NCBI RefSeq assembly: GCF_002086635.1
Contig: NZ_MVHD01000011.1
Location: 58,442-122,441 of the forward strand
DNA: 64,000 nt
Source: Mycobacterium alsense
GTDB taxonomy: Bacteria > Actinomycetota > Actinomycetes > Mycobacteriales > Mycobacteriaceae
Reading direction: 5' to 3'
Shown here: one piece after another, positions 50,214 to 62,095 of the stretch
How positions within the stretch are numbered: the stretch's first letter is position 1
Layout of the letters: each line of letters opens with the position of its first letter
Notes under the pieces: model-generated
The model's database searches: none
What the model was told of the DNA's origin: nothing
Seen by the model: only the letters and a program-made list of their open reading frames with translations
Position numbers and translations under genes: made by a program

Positions 50214-53200
50214 CGTGGTTGTCCTCGCTTCCGCCGCATCGCGGCTTGTTGACGCGCCGCCGCGCGCTGCTGTGCCCGGTCGCGAACCTCATCGTCCGAG
50301 TCGAGTGCCCACGAGTCCTCTCGGAGACCGATCTGGCGGGCGAGATCGGCCGTGAGGTCTTGTAGCGACGCGCCCTGTAACAGCAGCGTCACCGGCGGTT
50401 CGACCCCGAAATCCACACGGGCCGTGTTGCGGATCCGCACGGCCATCAGGGAATCCATACCCAAGTCGACCAGCGGCACGGTAACGTCGACGGCCGATCG
50501 GTCGGCGTAGCCCATCACCGCAGCCACGCGCGTGCGCAGTCGTTCCGTCATCATGCCTTGTGCTTCGCCGGGCTCGAGTCCGGTCAGCGCGTCGGGACCC
50601 GCCCAGTCACCGCCGTCGCCGGCGGAGTCTAGTTCCTCGACCACGTCGGTGAAATAACCGAGGCTGCGGATTTCTGGGAAGGCGATCAGCGCCCGATCGG
50701 GACGCAGCCGTCCCACGCCGGTGTGGCACCGGCGGGTGCGTAGCAACACTTCCAGCGCCGTGATGCCCTCGGCAGGCGTGATTGGATCCAGGGGACCGCC
50801 CGTGAGGCTGCGGGCAAGCCCGACCTCTGCCCACGGTCCCCAGTTGATTACGGCCGCCGGCAGGCCTGATGCACGTCGCCAGTCGACCAGCGCGTCGAGC
50901 CAAGCGCTGGCGGACCCGTATGAGCTCTGTCCGGGACCGCCCAGCATGGAAGCGGTAGACGAAAAGCCTAGCCACCAGTCCAGTTCACAGCGAGTGCTTG
51001 CTTGGTGCATTCGCTGGGCACCGACGACCTTGGGGGCCCACACGCTTTCGAGGCTCTCCTTGGTCATGGAAAACACGAGGCTGTCGTCAAGGACCGCGGC
51101 CCCGTGCAGGATGCCGCGCAGGGATGACTCGCCCGCAGCGGCCACTAGCCTTTCTGCGACACCTTCAGCCGCCACATCGCCGGTGACGACGACGATTTCA
51201 GCCATGTCTTCCAGCTCTGCCAAGACCGTGCGCTGTTCGTGTGAGGGTTCGCCGCGGCCGTTGAGGACGACTCGGCCCGCGCCGCTGTCCACCAGCCACC
51301 GCGCGAACACCAAGCCGAGCCCGCCCAGCCCGCCGGTGATGATGTATGACGCCCCGGCCCGGACGACATCGTCGGTCGTGGACTCGCCGAGGGTGGCCCG
51401 CGAAAGCCGCTCGACGTAGCGCCGCCCACGTCGCCATGCAATCACGTCATCGATCGAGTCGCTGACCACCGCAGTCAATTCGGCGGTCAACGCTGCCGTT
51501 GGGTCCCAATCCGCATCGAGGTCAACGAGCGTGGTGCTCAGCTCGGGGTGCTCGTAGGCCAGCACACGCACCAGGCCCTTCAATGCGCCGATCCCGGGTT
51601 GTCCCGGCTCGTCATGAACCGCAAGGCCGCCGGTGCTAATGAGCCACAGCCGAGGCGGCTGGCCATGCCAGCCGCCGACGATCGCGCGAACGACGGTCGA
51701 AATCGCCCAGACCGATCCCTTTGCGCGGGCGATGCCGGCGTCGGTGACGCCCGGATTGGATCCGACGAAGGCGACCACACCAACGGGAAGGTAGTCGGGA
51801 TCGCCTGCCGTTTCGGCAAATGCGGCCAGCACGGCAGCCTCGTCGTTCAGGTCGGCCGTGAGCACTCGGCGTGCGGGGGTGCGCCAGCCGGCTACGAATT
51901 GTTCGATCTCGGGTGCTGGCGCGTCGGCGAGCACGAGCCAACTACCGGATGGCTCGATGTGCACGGCACCGAGAGGTTTGGTCACCCAGACTGTGTCGAA
52001 GACCTTCTGCGACAGCGGAAGCGGCACGCTGCGCCGTTCCACGCGCCGCAGATAGATGTCGTTGATCTCTGCCGTGGTCGTCCCGGCCTCGTCGGTGAGG
52101 ACGATTTTGCCGATCTTTCCCGTTCCACTTTCATCAAGGCTGGCTAACGAACACCGGCAGCGGGCGCGCCGGCCCGGGTTGCCGTATACTCGCAAACTTT
52201 CGAATGACACTGGCAGATAGCTGGTTTCGCCCGCGCCGGTCATTTCCTCGTCCGGCATCGCGGCCGCCAGGCTTTGCAAGGCCGCGTCCAGCATCACCGG
52301 ATGGATCCGATACCTCGAGTCACGGGGCGCTTCGTCCGGCAGGACGATCTCGGTCTCGGCGCAACCGCCCGGTAGACGGTGAATCGTCGTTAGGGCCGCG
52401 AAAGCGGGACCGTGGTGTTGACCGATGCGCCGCAGCGCAGCGTACAGGTCGGTTGGCTTGACGGCCGTTTCGCTTGCGCCACCGGTGGGCGCGGCCTGAT
52501 TGGGGGAGGCATCCGGCATCCGCCTTTCGGCCTTGGCCGTGGCGTGTCGAGACCAGCGGCGCTCGGTTGAGCGGCAATAGATTTCGATACGGGTCTTCTC
52601 ATCGGCGCCAGGGGTCAACTGGGTGGCCAGCTGTGTGTGGTCGTTGAGGGGGAGCATCTGCTCGACCTCGAGTTGGTAGATGGACAGGGCGTCGGCCGGC
52701 ACGCCGAACGCTTCGCTGGCTGCGGCCAGGGCGATCTCGGCGAATGCCGCGGCCGGCATGGTGGCTTGGCCGAACACCTTGTGGTCGGCGAGCCACGGGG
52801 CCACCTGGGTGCCGACATCGACCTGCCAGACATGGTCCCGGCTCGACGGGACCTCGATGTGGCGGCCGAGCAGTGGATGGGCGTCGGAAGAGTCCGACAT
52901 CGCTGACCGATCGGCGACCCAGAAATTGTCGTGCTGCCAGGGTGTTACGGGAATGTCGACTGGTCGGCCTTCGGTGGTGGCCGGTGCGGCTTTCCCCACC
53001 GCGGCGAGACGCGCGTGAAAGGTGACGGTGTCGTCGGCATCGCGTTCGAGGGTGCCGATGGCGTGTGTGTCGGCATCGCCGAGGGTGTCGGCGATGGCAT
53101 GAGTGAGTAACGGGTGAGGACTAACCTCGATGAAGGTACGGTGGTCGGCGCCGGCGCCGGTGATGGCTTGGTGGAAGCGGACCGGCTCGCGCAGGTTCGC

Positions 53201-55592
53201 GGCCCAGTAGTCGGCATCGAGCAGCGGTGCCGGATTGTCGCACGTCGTGGTAATCATCGGGATCGTCGGCCGCCTGGGCGCCAAATCGGCTAGCGCCGAA
53301 CGCAGTTGCGGCAGTATCGGCTCGATGATCGGGTGATGGGAAGCCACGTCGACGTCGACGCGGCGCGCCAGTAGGTTCTGCTGGGTCACCGCAGCGATGA
53401 TCGCGTCGACCTGCTCGGGGGGACCCGCGATGACCGATTGGCGCGGTGAGGCGTGTACGGCCAGCGTCACCTGCGGGTAGTCGGCGAGGAGCGCCTCGAC
53501 GGCGCCGCCGCAGAGTTCCAGCAGGGCCATCGCACCCTGACCGGATAGCCGCGCCATCAAACGTGAGCGGTTGGCGATCACCCGCAGCCCTTCTGTCGCG
53601 GTCAGCGCGCCGGCTACAACCGCGGCCGACACCTCGCCCATCGAGTGTCCGATTACGGCGTCGGGTTCGACGCCGTAGTGGCGCCACAGCGCGGTCAGCG
53701 CTAGTTGCATGGCCACCAGCACCGGCTGGGTGTTGTGGATGCCTTCCACCTCGCGGCCCTCCACCAGGGTTTCGCGTAGCGAAAAGCCGGTCTGGGCAAC
53801 GAATTCGGGTTCCAGTTCGCCGATGGCGGCGGCGAAAGCCGGTTCGTCAGCCAACAGTTGGCGGCCCATCCCCACCCATTGCGAACCCTGGCCGGAGTAC
53901 ACGAATACCGTGCCGTTGCCGCGAGTGGCCGTGATCGCCCCCACGACGCCGGGCGCTGGGCTGCCAGCGGCCAAGGCCCGCAACCCCGTAGCCGCAGCGC
54001 GGAGGTCCCGGGCGATGACGGCACCGGACTCGGAATGACGGGCCCGGCGACGATACAACGTGTGTGCCAGGTCTGCCAGCGATACCGTGGCGCCCTGGCC
54101 GTCCATCCAGTCGGCCAGGGCCGCGGCAGTCGAGGCCAACCGCCTCGACGACTTGCCGGACACTACCAACGTCGAAACCACTGCCCCAGAGGCGGTCCGC
54201 GGTATGGGCGCCGTAGCGGGCGCCTGCTCGATCACGAGGTGAGCATTCGTGCCACTCAGTCCGAACGACGACACCGCCGCGCGACGCGTGGCGCCGCTTG
54301 GCCAGTCGGCGCCCTCGGTGGGCACGAAAAACCGGCTGGACGAGGCGTCGATCGCCGGATTCCAACGGCTGAAATGCAAATTTTGCGGAATGTGTCCCCG
54401 CTCCACGGCCAGGATCGCCTTGATCAGTCCGGTGACCCCAGCGGCCGCCTCCAGATGTCCGAGGTTCGTCTTGACCGACCCGAGCGCGCAGCGGCCGCTG
54501 CCTCGTCCGTAGGTGGCGGCCAGCGCCTCGAATTCGATCGGGTCGCCCAAAATTGTTCCGGTGCCGTGTGTTTCGATATAGTCCACGCTGCCCCCAGGCA
54601 CGTCGGCCAGCCGCAGCGCCGCGGTGATCACCTCGCGCTGCGCAGCCGCGCTCGGGGCGGTCATGCCGTTGGAGCGCCCGTCCTGATTGATCGCCGAACC
54701 GCGGATGACTGCCAGCACACGGTCGTCGTCGCGCGCCGCATCGGCCAACCGCTTGAGGACCAGCACTTCGCACCCCTCGCCGCGCACGAACCCGTCGGCC
54801 ATCGCGTCAAAGGCCCTGCACCGACCTGTCGGCGACAGGGCGGACCACTTGGACATCGCGATGCTGGTGAATGGCGACAACGACAGGTGCACCCCGCCCG
54901 CCAGCGCCACGTCGCTTTCGCGCAGGCGCAGGCTTTGGCAGGCAAGGTGGACCGCCACCAATGATGACGAACAGGCGGTGTCCACGGCGACGGCCGGACC
55001 ACGCAGCCCGAGCAGATAGGAAATCCGCCCCACCGCGGCGCTGTGCGGGTTGCCGGTGCTCATGTAGGCGTCGATCTCGGCGCGGTGCTCTAGATTGAGG
55101 ATCGTGTAATCCCACGCCGACAAGCCCATCATTGCGGCGGTTCGAGTGCCGCCCAGTGAATCCGGTGACATGCGGGCGTGTTCGAGCGCCTCCCAGGCAA
55201 CCTCGAGCAATATCCGCTGCTGGGGGTCCATCGCCTCGGCTTCGCGTGGGGTGATGCCAAAGAAGTCGGCGTCGAACCCGGCGACGTCATCGACGAACCC
55301 CCCCCCACTTCGTCGTCATCTTCCCCGGTGCCTGTGGGTCCGGATCGTAGTACGCGTCCGCGTCCCACCGGTCGGACGGCACCTCGCCGACAGCGTCCCG
55401 GCCCTCGATCAGTAGCTGCCAGAAGCTCTCCGGTCCATTCACACCCCCCGGCAACCGGCATCCGACCCCGATGATCGCCACGGGTTCGGCGATATCGGTC
55501 GGGAATGCCGTTCCCGCGCGGACGAGTTCACGCGCCAGTACCTCGCGCGCCTTCGGTGACATTTGCGCCGCACGCTCAGCGAGACCGGTCAT
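50210..55592 (-). pseudogene. ppsD: Phthiocerol synthase PpsD (KS-AT-DH-KR-ACP), interrupted by a +1 frameshift
   Basis: The gene starts at the ATG at 55592 ([20 protein letters not shown]), overlapping the ppsC stop. It reads about 97 residues into KS (KWGG), then hits a run of nine C on the plus strand (55299-55307) and stops at RR*. With eight instead of nine the frame would continue as FVDDVAGFDADFFGITPREA into MDPQQRILLE and stay open for about 1,690 more residues to 50210. The whole would be 1793 residues. Intact parts are KS Cys in [23 protein letters not shown] with VDVASHHP (methylmalonyl-like), [25 protein letters not shown] and ACP GMDSLMAVR, with no ER. The Arg/Gln-rich C-terminus is a docking segment. 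The shift may be a sequencing error or a real PDIM-inactivating mutation. Confidence 0.9.
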
Positions 55593-58500
55593 TGCTCGCT
55601 GCCTCCCGCCGCCGTTTCCAGTTCGCTCGCAGCGACAAGGTCGGACAGCAATTCCATGTCCTCAACCGACAACGCGGCCTCCGCATCGGGCGTCTCCGCG
55701 GTGTCGTCGGTTGTCGCGTAGCCCAGGCGCTCGCACATGGCGGCGGCTAGGTCGTTGACCGTCGGGTATGCCCAGACGAGGGCGGCCGGCAATGTGGTGC
55801 CGAGCCGGTATTCCAACCGGTTCCGCAACTCCAGTGCCATCAGCGAATCCAGTCCGAGCGACTCCATCGGCCGGTCATGATCGATTGGCCCGCCCGAGCG
55901 CACCACCGCCCGGATCTCGTCGGCGATCGCCGCCGCGAGGCGGCCCGCGCGCTCGCCGGGGTCGATGGCATCCAATTCCGCGCGCATCGCTCCGCCGCCG
56001 CGCCGCTCCGGCTTTGTCGTGTTGTGCAACTTGGCAAACAGGGATGATCCCGCAGCGGCGGGGAAGGATTGGAACCACTGGCGCGCGTCGAGGCTGAACA
56101 CACCGGTATGCGCCCGGTCGGCCGCCAGCACGCGCTGCATTGCTGCCAGCCCCTGCTCGACCGAGATCATCGAGACGCCGAGATCGGCGAAGGATTGGGC
56201 TCGTCCCACTTCGGCCCATGGGCCCCAGTTGATTCCGACGGCGGGCAGTCCAAGGAAACGCCGGTAGGCGACCAGACCATCGACCCATGCGTTCGCGGCG
56301 GCGTAAGCGCCCTGGCCTGGGGCGCCCAGCAACGAAGACGCCGACGAGAACGTCAACCACCAGTCCAGGTTCAAGTTGGCGGTGGCCTGATGAAGACGCC
56401 AGCTCCCGGTGACTTTCGGTGCGAACACGCGTCGTGCGGCTGAGTCGGACATATTCAATACGATCTCGTCATCGAGGACCATTGCGCTGTGCAAGACTCC
56501 GGCCACTCGGAAGCCGTGGCCTTCGACCCTTTGGACCAGCCGCTCGGCGGTGTCGGGTTGGGAGATGTCACCGACTACCACCTCGATTCGGCGCCCAGCG
56601 GCGTTGAGTTCTGCGATCGCGGTTGCAACGTCATCATTCGGAGCCGAACGCCCGTTGAGGACAACCAGTCCCGCGCCTTGCTCCGCGAGCCACCGAGCAA
56701 CGGCGAAGCCGAGGCCCCCCATGCCGCCCACGATGACGTATCCGCCGTCTGAGCTGACCAACAGCTGTGGTGGCGGACAGGCGATCGCTTCGACGTTCCC
56801 GGAGCCCGGTATCGAGACGGCGATTTTGCCGGTATGCCGGCCGGACGCCATCAGTGCGAAAGCGTCTCCCGCGTCGTGGAGCCTGAAGACCGTAACCGGA
56901 AGCGGCTGCAGTTTGCGATCCGTCACATGCTGCAGGATGTCTTGGAGCTTCCTTCGGTATTGCGCCGGTTGCAGCTTCAGATTCAAGTCGAGGTCGACGA
57001 CCGTGAATGATGCGCTTTTCGCCAATGCGGCCAGACCCAAGTTGGCATTGGCGTGGACATCCTTTTTGCCTAGCTCGATAAACCGTCCACCTGGTGCGAG
57101 TATTCTCACCCCGCGTTGGATCGCTTGGCCTGGAAGCGAATTGAGGATGACGTCCACACCGTAACCGTCCGTGACATCGAGTATCTCATCCGCGAAGTCC
57201 ACACTCCTCGAATTCCCGACGTACTCGATGCCAAGCCCACGCAGCATTTCGCGTTTGGCATCCGAGCCGGCTGTGGTGTAGATCCGCGCGCCGATCATCT
57301 TGGCGATCGAAATCGCCGCCAGCCCGACGCCACCGGTGGCTGAATGGATGAGCACGCGTTCACCCGGGGCCAGTCGCCCGATCTCGCAGAGCGAATGCCA
57401 GGCGGTCAGGTACGCGATGCCGAATGCCGCGGCTTCGGGATCCGACAATGTGCCGGGGGCAGGGGCGGTGAGGTCAGCGAGCGTGGTCAGATGAGTGCCG
57501 AATGTGCCGGGGCCGAAGGCAATCACGCGCTGCCCGATCTCGACGGAGTCGACGCCGGCACCGATGTGCGTCACGACCCCGACGCATTCGCCCCCGATCA
57601 CGGGCGGCGCGCCATCGAGTCCGGGGTACACACCCATCGCCTTGAGCACGTCGCTGAAGTTGAGGCCCGCGGCGAGGACGCGGAGCTCCACCTGACCGGG
57701 CCCAGGCGGGATCCGCTTCATCGCATGCAGTCGCAGCCCATCCAGCCGCCCGGGTTGGTCGACCTGCAAACGAACCGCGCCGCCGCCGTCCAGGTTCACG
57801 ATGATGCGGCGAGGGTCACGGGCGAGGTCACCACTGGCCGTGGTGGGCGCCGCCATTAGTCGGTTTACATATCGTTGCCTGCCCCGGAAAGCGAGTTCGT
57901 CGGCGTCGCAACCGGCGAGCAGCTCCTGGGTCAGCGCGCCAAGTTCGTCAGTGCCGCCGGCCTCGATGTCGACGACCGTCGCCTTGAGTTCGGGGTGCTC
58001 GAATGTCAGGACGCGCGCGATTCCCCGAAGTCCTGCCTGTGCCAGCGTGACTCGATCAGCGGGGTCGAATTGTTGCGCGCCGCGGGTGACGATCCACAGC
58101 CGCGGCGTATTCCGGGTGCCCATTCGGGTCACGGCCTTGACGATGTCCGCTATCAGCATCGTGCGCGTCAGGGCCAGGTCCAGCTGGCTTTGCTCCGGCA
58201 CCGACTCATCGGCGGCTCGTGGTGGGCAGACCACGACGATGCCGTCCCACTCGCGGCGCCGGGTGATCGTCGAGCGAAGTTCCGCAGCGTCCGTCAGGGA
58301 TATCACGTGGAGGTCGGCGACGGCGTCTCGCAGTGACGACTGCAGCGCAGGCAGCAGCGGGTCGCCGGTGGAGGAGTCGCCGACCAACAACACACCGCCG
58401 AGGGTGCTTGGCGGCTTGTCCCGAGGGGCGGGCTCCCACTCGGTCGTGAACATGCGGCCGGTGAGTTCCATCGCCGCGGCCCCCGGCCCCAGCACCGCCA

Positions 58501-61500
58501 TCTCCACTTCGTCGATGACGAGCAGCGGGTGGCCGTCCGGGTCGGTGAGCACTATGTTGCCAACGAACCGGTCCCGGCTGTCGGTGGGTTCAAGTGTGGC
58601 CATCGAGCGGACGCCGTCCGTGATGTCGCCGTAGACATGGATGCCGGCGAAACGTGTTGGCAACACGATGGTTTGGCGAGCGGTCTGGCCTTGGGCCAAC
58701 TCGGTCGCCTGCTGGGTTGCGCCCAGTGCCTGCACCGCAATGTCCATCATTACTGGATGCAATGCGAAGTGGCGGGAGCCCGCCTTTGCCGAAGGAGGAA
58801 GCCGCACTTCTGCGCAGGCGGCACCGGAACGGGTGGCGGTGAGACCCACGATGCCGCGAAACGCCGGCCCGTGTTGTTGCCCGGCGCCGCGCAGCCGGTC
58901 GTAAAGCCCGTTGGGCGCAAGCTCCGTCACGAGGTCATCGGAGTCATCGACAACCGTTTGCAGCATCTGCGAGTCGGATTCGCGAGCAACCGTAGCGGTA
59001 GCGTGTTTGGTCCACCCCGACGCGGAGTTGTGGGTGCGCATTTCGATGTGGCACGTTCGCTCGTCCCCCGTGAGCGTTGTGACGAGAACGGTGCCGTCGG
59101 TGACGTGGAGGACCTGCTCGAGGCTGAGGTCGCGGATCATCCAGGGCCGGTGGTCTGGGTCATCCGACTCGTTGTTCGCGTCCGCCGCCGCCGCGAGTGC
59201 GATCTCGGCGTAGACCGAACCCGGCAGCACGCACAGGCCGTCGATCACGTGATCGGCGAGCCACAGCAGGTTCGGGGTCAGTTCGCATTCCCATATCCGG
59301 GTCCCCGTGGTGGGTTCGGTGACACCGATGCCAAGAAGGGGGTGCGTGTCTGGCGAATGGCGCGCGTGCGGCGTTGCGGGGATCCAATGATGAGTGTGCT
59401 GCCAGGGTGTGGTTGGAAGGACGGGGTGCGGTCCGCATGCATGCGGGGTCTGCGGTGGATGCTTGCGATGAGTGGTGTTGAGGTTGGTGTGGAAGGTCAG
59501 GGTGTCGTGAGCGTCGCGCTGCAGCGTGCCGACGCTGAGATAGCCGGGACCTTCACGCGCCGTGAGGCTTTCACCGATGGCATGTGTCAGCAAAGGATGA
59601 CCACTGATCTCAATGAAGGTGTGGTAGTCGGCTGCGGCATGGGTTATCGCTTGTTGGAAGCGGACCGGGTTGCGCATGTTGGTGGCCCAGTGTTCGGCAT
59701 CGAAGGCCGCAGGGGTATCGAGGTCCTCATAGGTGGTGGAGATGACCGGGATTGTCGGGGTTTGGGGGGTCAGGTCGGCCAATTGCGAACGCATCGGGGG
59801 TTGTAGGGCGTCCATGGCCGGATTGTGTGGCGCGACTTCGATGTTGACCCGGCTGGCGAAGCGGTTTTGCGCCCGCACCTTCTGTATGAGGTCATCGATC
59901 GTTTGGGTGGGGCCGGCGATGACGGTTTGGCGCGGTGACGCGTAGATGGCCAGGGTGACTTGCGGATGCTCCGCGATCAGTGCCTCGGTGGCGGCGGCGT
60001 CGAGCTCGAGCAGGGCCATGGTGCCCTGTCCGGTCAACGGAGCCATCAACCGCGACCGCGTCGTGGTCACCCGCAACCCTTGGGCGGGGGTGAGCGCCCC
60101 GGCGACCACCGCGGCGGCCACCTCACCCATGGAATGGCCGATCACGGCATCGGGGGTCACACCGTAAGAGCGCCACAGCGCGGTGAGCGCGAGCTGCATG
60201 CCGATCAGACCCAGCTGGATCTGCTCGATGCCGACCAGTTCTTTCCCGTTGGCGATCACCTCATGCAGCGAAAACCTGGCCTCGGCAACGAATACGGGTT
60301 CTAAGTCTGCGATCGCCGCGGCGAATGCGGGCTCGTCGGCCAGCAGCTGGCGCCCCATCCCCGCCCACTGTGAGCCGCGGCCCGAGTAGACGAATACGGT
60401 GCCGGGCCCAATCGAGTCCTCCGGGCAGGCCACCACACCCGGGGCGGGTTCGCCGGCGGCCAGGGCACGCAATCCAGTCACAGCCTGCTTCCGGTCAACG
60501 GCGGCCACAGTGGCGACCTTGGGCTGCCGCGCACGGTGATGGTTAAGGGTGTGTGCCACATCGGCCAAGGCGACCTCGGCGCCTGGGCCTTCCAGCCAAT
60601 CGGCCAGCACCGCCGCCGTCGCGGCGACCCGCTCACTCGTCTTGCCCGACACCACCAGTGTCGACACGACAGGCGCGGCGTCACGCGGGACGGAAACTGC
60701 TTCGGGAGCCTGCTCGATCACCACGTGCGCGTTCGTTCCACTGACGCCGAACGACGACACCCCGGCTCGCCGGGGGTGTTTGGTCGCAGGCCATTCGGTG
60801 TCCTCAGCGGCGATGGACAGCCGTGACACACCCTCGCCGGCATGTGGAGTGAGCGCGTTGAAATTCAGGTTCTGCGGTATGCGGCCGTGGGTGACGGCAA
60901 GCACGGTCTTGATGAAACCGGCGATCCCGGCCGCGGCCTCCAGATGACCGAGGTTGGTCTTCACGGCTCCGAGTACCAGGGGAGCGCGGCCGTCCCGATC
61001 GGTGAAAACCTTGCTCAGTGCGTCGAGTTCGATGGGGTCGCCGAGAGGAGTTCCGGTTCCGTGCGCCTCGATGTAGTCGATATCGGCCGGCGTCAACTTG
61101 GCCGACTTCAGCGCCTGGCGGAGCAACTCCTGCTGTGCCGGGCCGTTAGGAACAGTCACGCCACTGCTGGCGCCATCCTGGTTGACCGCCGACCCACGCA
61201 CCACGGCCAGGATGCGGTTGCCGTCCCGCTGCGCGTCGGACAACCGCTTGAGGACGACGACGCCGCAGCCCTCGCTGCGTACATACCCGTCAGCGCTCGC
61301 GTCGAAGGTTTTGCACTGCCCGTCCGGCGACAGCATGCCCCAGCGCGAGCAGGCGATGCTGGTGCCGGGTGTCAGCAGCAGGTTGGTTCCGCCCACCAAT
61401 GCCGTGTCGCTTTCGCGCAAGCGCAGGCTTTGACAGGCCAGGTGGATAGCCACCAGCGACGACGAACACGCCGTGTCCAGGACCACCGCCGGACCCCGGG

Positions 61501-62095
61501 CGCCGAGCAGGTAGGCGATCCGCCCGGCGGCGAAGTTCGCCGAGTTGCCGGTCAGCACATAGGCGTCGAGTTCGTCGGGCGAGACCGCGCCGGACAGGGT
61601 GAGCATGTAGTCGTAGGCGGTGACGCCGACGAAGACCGCGGTTTGTGTACCCCGAATGGCCGGCGGCGGGATCCCCGCGTTCTCCAGCGACTCCCACGCC
61701 ACTTCGAGGAACAACCGCTGTTGCGGATCCATCGCTGCTGCTTCACGTGGGGCGATGGAGAAGAACTCGGCATCGAATTCGCTTGGTTGCCAACTCGTTA
61801 GGAAGCCGCCTTCGCGATTGCAGATCGTCCCCGGGACGGTGTGGTCCTCACTGAATAATGCGTCGGCATCCCATCGATTCGCAGGAACGCGGACGATGCC
61901 GCTTCGCCCGGCGCGCAACAGGTCCCAGAACTCTTCCGGGTTGTTCGCCCCGCCCGGGAATCGGCAACCCATCCCTACCACCGCGATCGGTTCGGTGTTT
62001 GCACTCTCCGCGGCCTCGAGACGCGCGGTGAGGTCTTCGATCTTGTGCAGTGCCTCGGTGATGACGGCCCTGCGGTCGGGGGGCGAGGTGGTCAT
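55589..62095 (-). CDS. ppsC: Phthiocerol synthase PpsC (KS-AT-DH-ER-KR-ACP)
   Basis: 2168 residues (about 2188 in M. tuberculosis), the only fully reducing Pps module. The N-terminus [20 protein letters not shown] is a coiled-coil docking helix for PpsB. KS Cys210 lies in [15 protein letters not shown] is [13 protein letters not shown] with [11 protein letters not shown] at the selectivity site, a malonyl-type arrangement. DH has [22 protein letters not shown] has [19 protein letters not shown] and [18 protein letters not shown] has [11 protein letters not shown] and [13 protein letters not shown] has [12 protein letters not shown]. The ATG overlaps ppsB and the stop overlaps ppsD. Similarity to M. 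tuberculosis PpsC is very high by recall of its sequence. Confidence 0.97.
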   Translation of the reverse strand: MTTSPPDRRAVITEALHKIEDLTARLEAAESANTEPIAVVGMGCRFPGGANNPEEFWDLLRAGRSGIVRVPANRWDADALFSEDHTVPGTICNREGGFLTSWQPSEFDAEFFSIAPREAAAMDPQQRLFLEVAWESLENAGIPPPAIRGTQTAVFVGVTAYDYMLTLSGAVSPDELDAYVLTGNSANFAAGRIAYLLGARGPAVVLDTACSSSLVAIHLACQSLRLRESDTALVGGTNLLLTPGTSIACSRWGMLSPDGQCKTFDASADGYVRSEGCGVVVLKRLSDAQRDGNRILAVVRGSAVNQDGASSGVTVPNGPAQQELLRQALKSAKLTPADIDYIEAHGTGTPLGDPIELDALSKVFTDRDGRAPLVLGAVKTNLGHLEAAAGIAGFIKTVLAVTHGRIPQNLNFNALTPHAGEGVSRLSIAAEDTEWPATKHPRRAGVSSFGVSGTNAHVVIEQAPEAVSVPRDAAPVVSTLVVSGKTSERVAATAAVLADWLEGPGAEVALADVAHTLNHHRARQPKVATVAAVDRKQAVTGLRALAAGEPAPGVVACPEDSIGPGTVFVYSGRGSQWAGMGRQLLADEPAFAAAIADLEPVFVAEARFSLHEVIANGKELVGIEQIQLGLIGMQLALTALWRSYGVTPDAVIGHSMGEVAAAVVAGALTPAQGLRVTTTRSRLMAPLTGQGTMALLELDAAATEALIAEHPQVTLAIYASPRQTVIAGPTQTIDDLIQKVRAQNRFASRVNIEVAPHNPAMDALQPPMRSQLADLTPQTPTIPVISTTYEDLDTPAAFDAEHWATNMRNPVRFQQAITHAAADYHTFIEISGHPLLTHAIGESLTAREGPGYLSVGTLQRDAHDTLTFHTNLNTTHRKHPPQTPHACGPHPVLPTTPWQHTHHWIPATPHARHSPDTHPLLGIGVTEPTTGTRIWECELTPNLLWLADHVIDGLCVLPGSVYAEIALAAAADANNESDDPDHRPWMIRDLSLEQVLHVTDGTVLVTTLTGDERTCHIEMRTHNSASGWTKHATATVARESDSQMLQTVVDDSDDLVTELAPNGLYDRLRGAGQQHGPAFRGIVGLTATRSGAACAEVRLPPSAKAGSRHFALHPVMMDIAVQALGATQQATELAQGQTARQTIVLPTRFAGIHVYGDITDGVRSMATLEPTDSRDRFVGNIVLTDPDGHPLLVIDEVEMAVLGPGAAAMELTGRMFTTEWEPAPRDKPPSTLGGVLLVGDSSTGDPLLPALQSSLRDAVADLHVISLTDAAELRSTITRRREWDGIVVVCPPRAADESVPEQSQLDLALTRTMLIADIVKAVTRMGTRNTPRLWIVTRGAQQFDPADRVTLAQAGLRGIARVLTFEHPELKATVVDIEAGGTDELGALTQELLAGCDADELAFRGRQRYVNRLMAAPTTASGDLARDPRRIIVNLDGGGAVRLQVDQPGRLDGLRLHAMKRIPPGPGQVELRVLAAGLNFSDVLKAMGVYPGLDGAPPVIGGECVGVVTHIGAGVDSVEIGQRVIAFGPGTFGTHLTTLADLTAPAPGTLSDPEAAAFGIAYLTAWHSLCEIGRLAPGERVLIHSATGGVGLAAISIAKMIGARIYTTAGSDAKREMLRGLGIEYVGNSRSVDFADEILDVTDGYGVDVILNSLPGQAIQRGVRILAPGGRFIELGKKDVHANANLGLAALAKSASFTVVDLDLNLKLQPAQYRRKLQDILQHVTDRKLQPLPVTVFRLHDAGDAFALMASGRHTGKIAVSIPGSGNVEAIACPPPQLLVSSDGGYVIVGGMGGLGFAVARWLAEQGAGLVVLNGRSAPNDDVATAIAELNAAGRRIEVVVGDISQPDTAERLVQRVEGHGFRVAGVLHSAMVLDDEIVLNMSDSAARRVFAPKVTGSWRLHQATANLNLDWWLTFSSASSLLGAPGQGAYAAANAWVDGLVAYRRFLGLPAVGINWGPWAEVGRAQSFADLGVSMISVEQGLAAMQRVLAADRAHTGVFSLDARQWFQSFPAAAGSSLFAKLHNTTKPERRGGGAMRAELDAIDPGERAGRLAAAIADEIRAVVRSGGPIDHDRPMESLGLDSLMALELRNRLEYRLGTTLPAALVWAYPTVNDLAAAMCERLGYATTDDTAETPDAEAALSVEDMELLSDLVAASELETAAGGSEQ

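Noticed and set aside
55129..55461. 110-codon frame spanning the ppsD break
   Set aside because: It is the third frame across the shift; its sequence is low-complexity and matches neither side of the KS domain.
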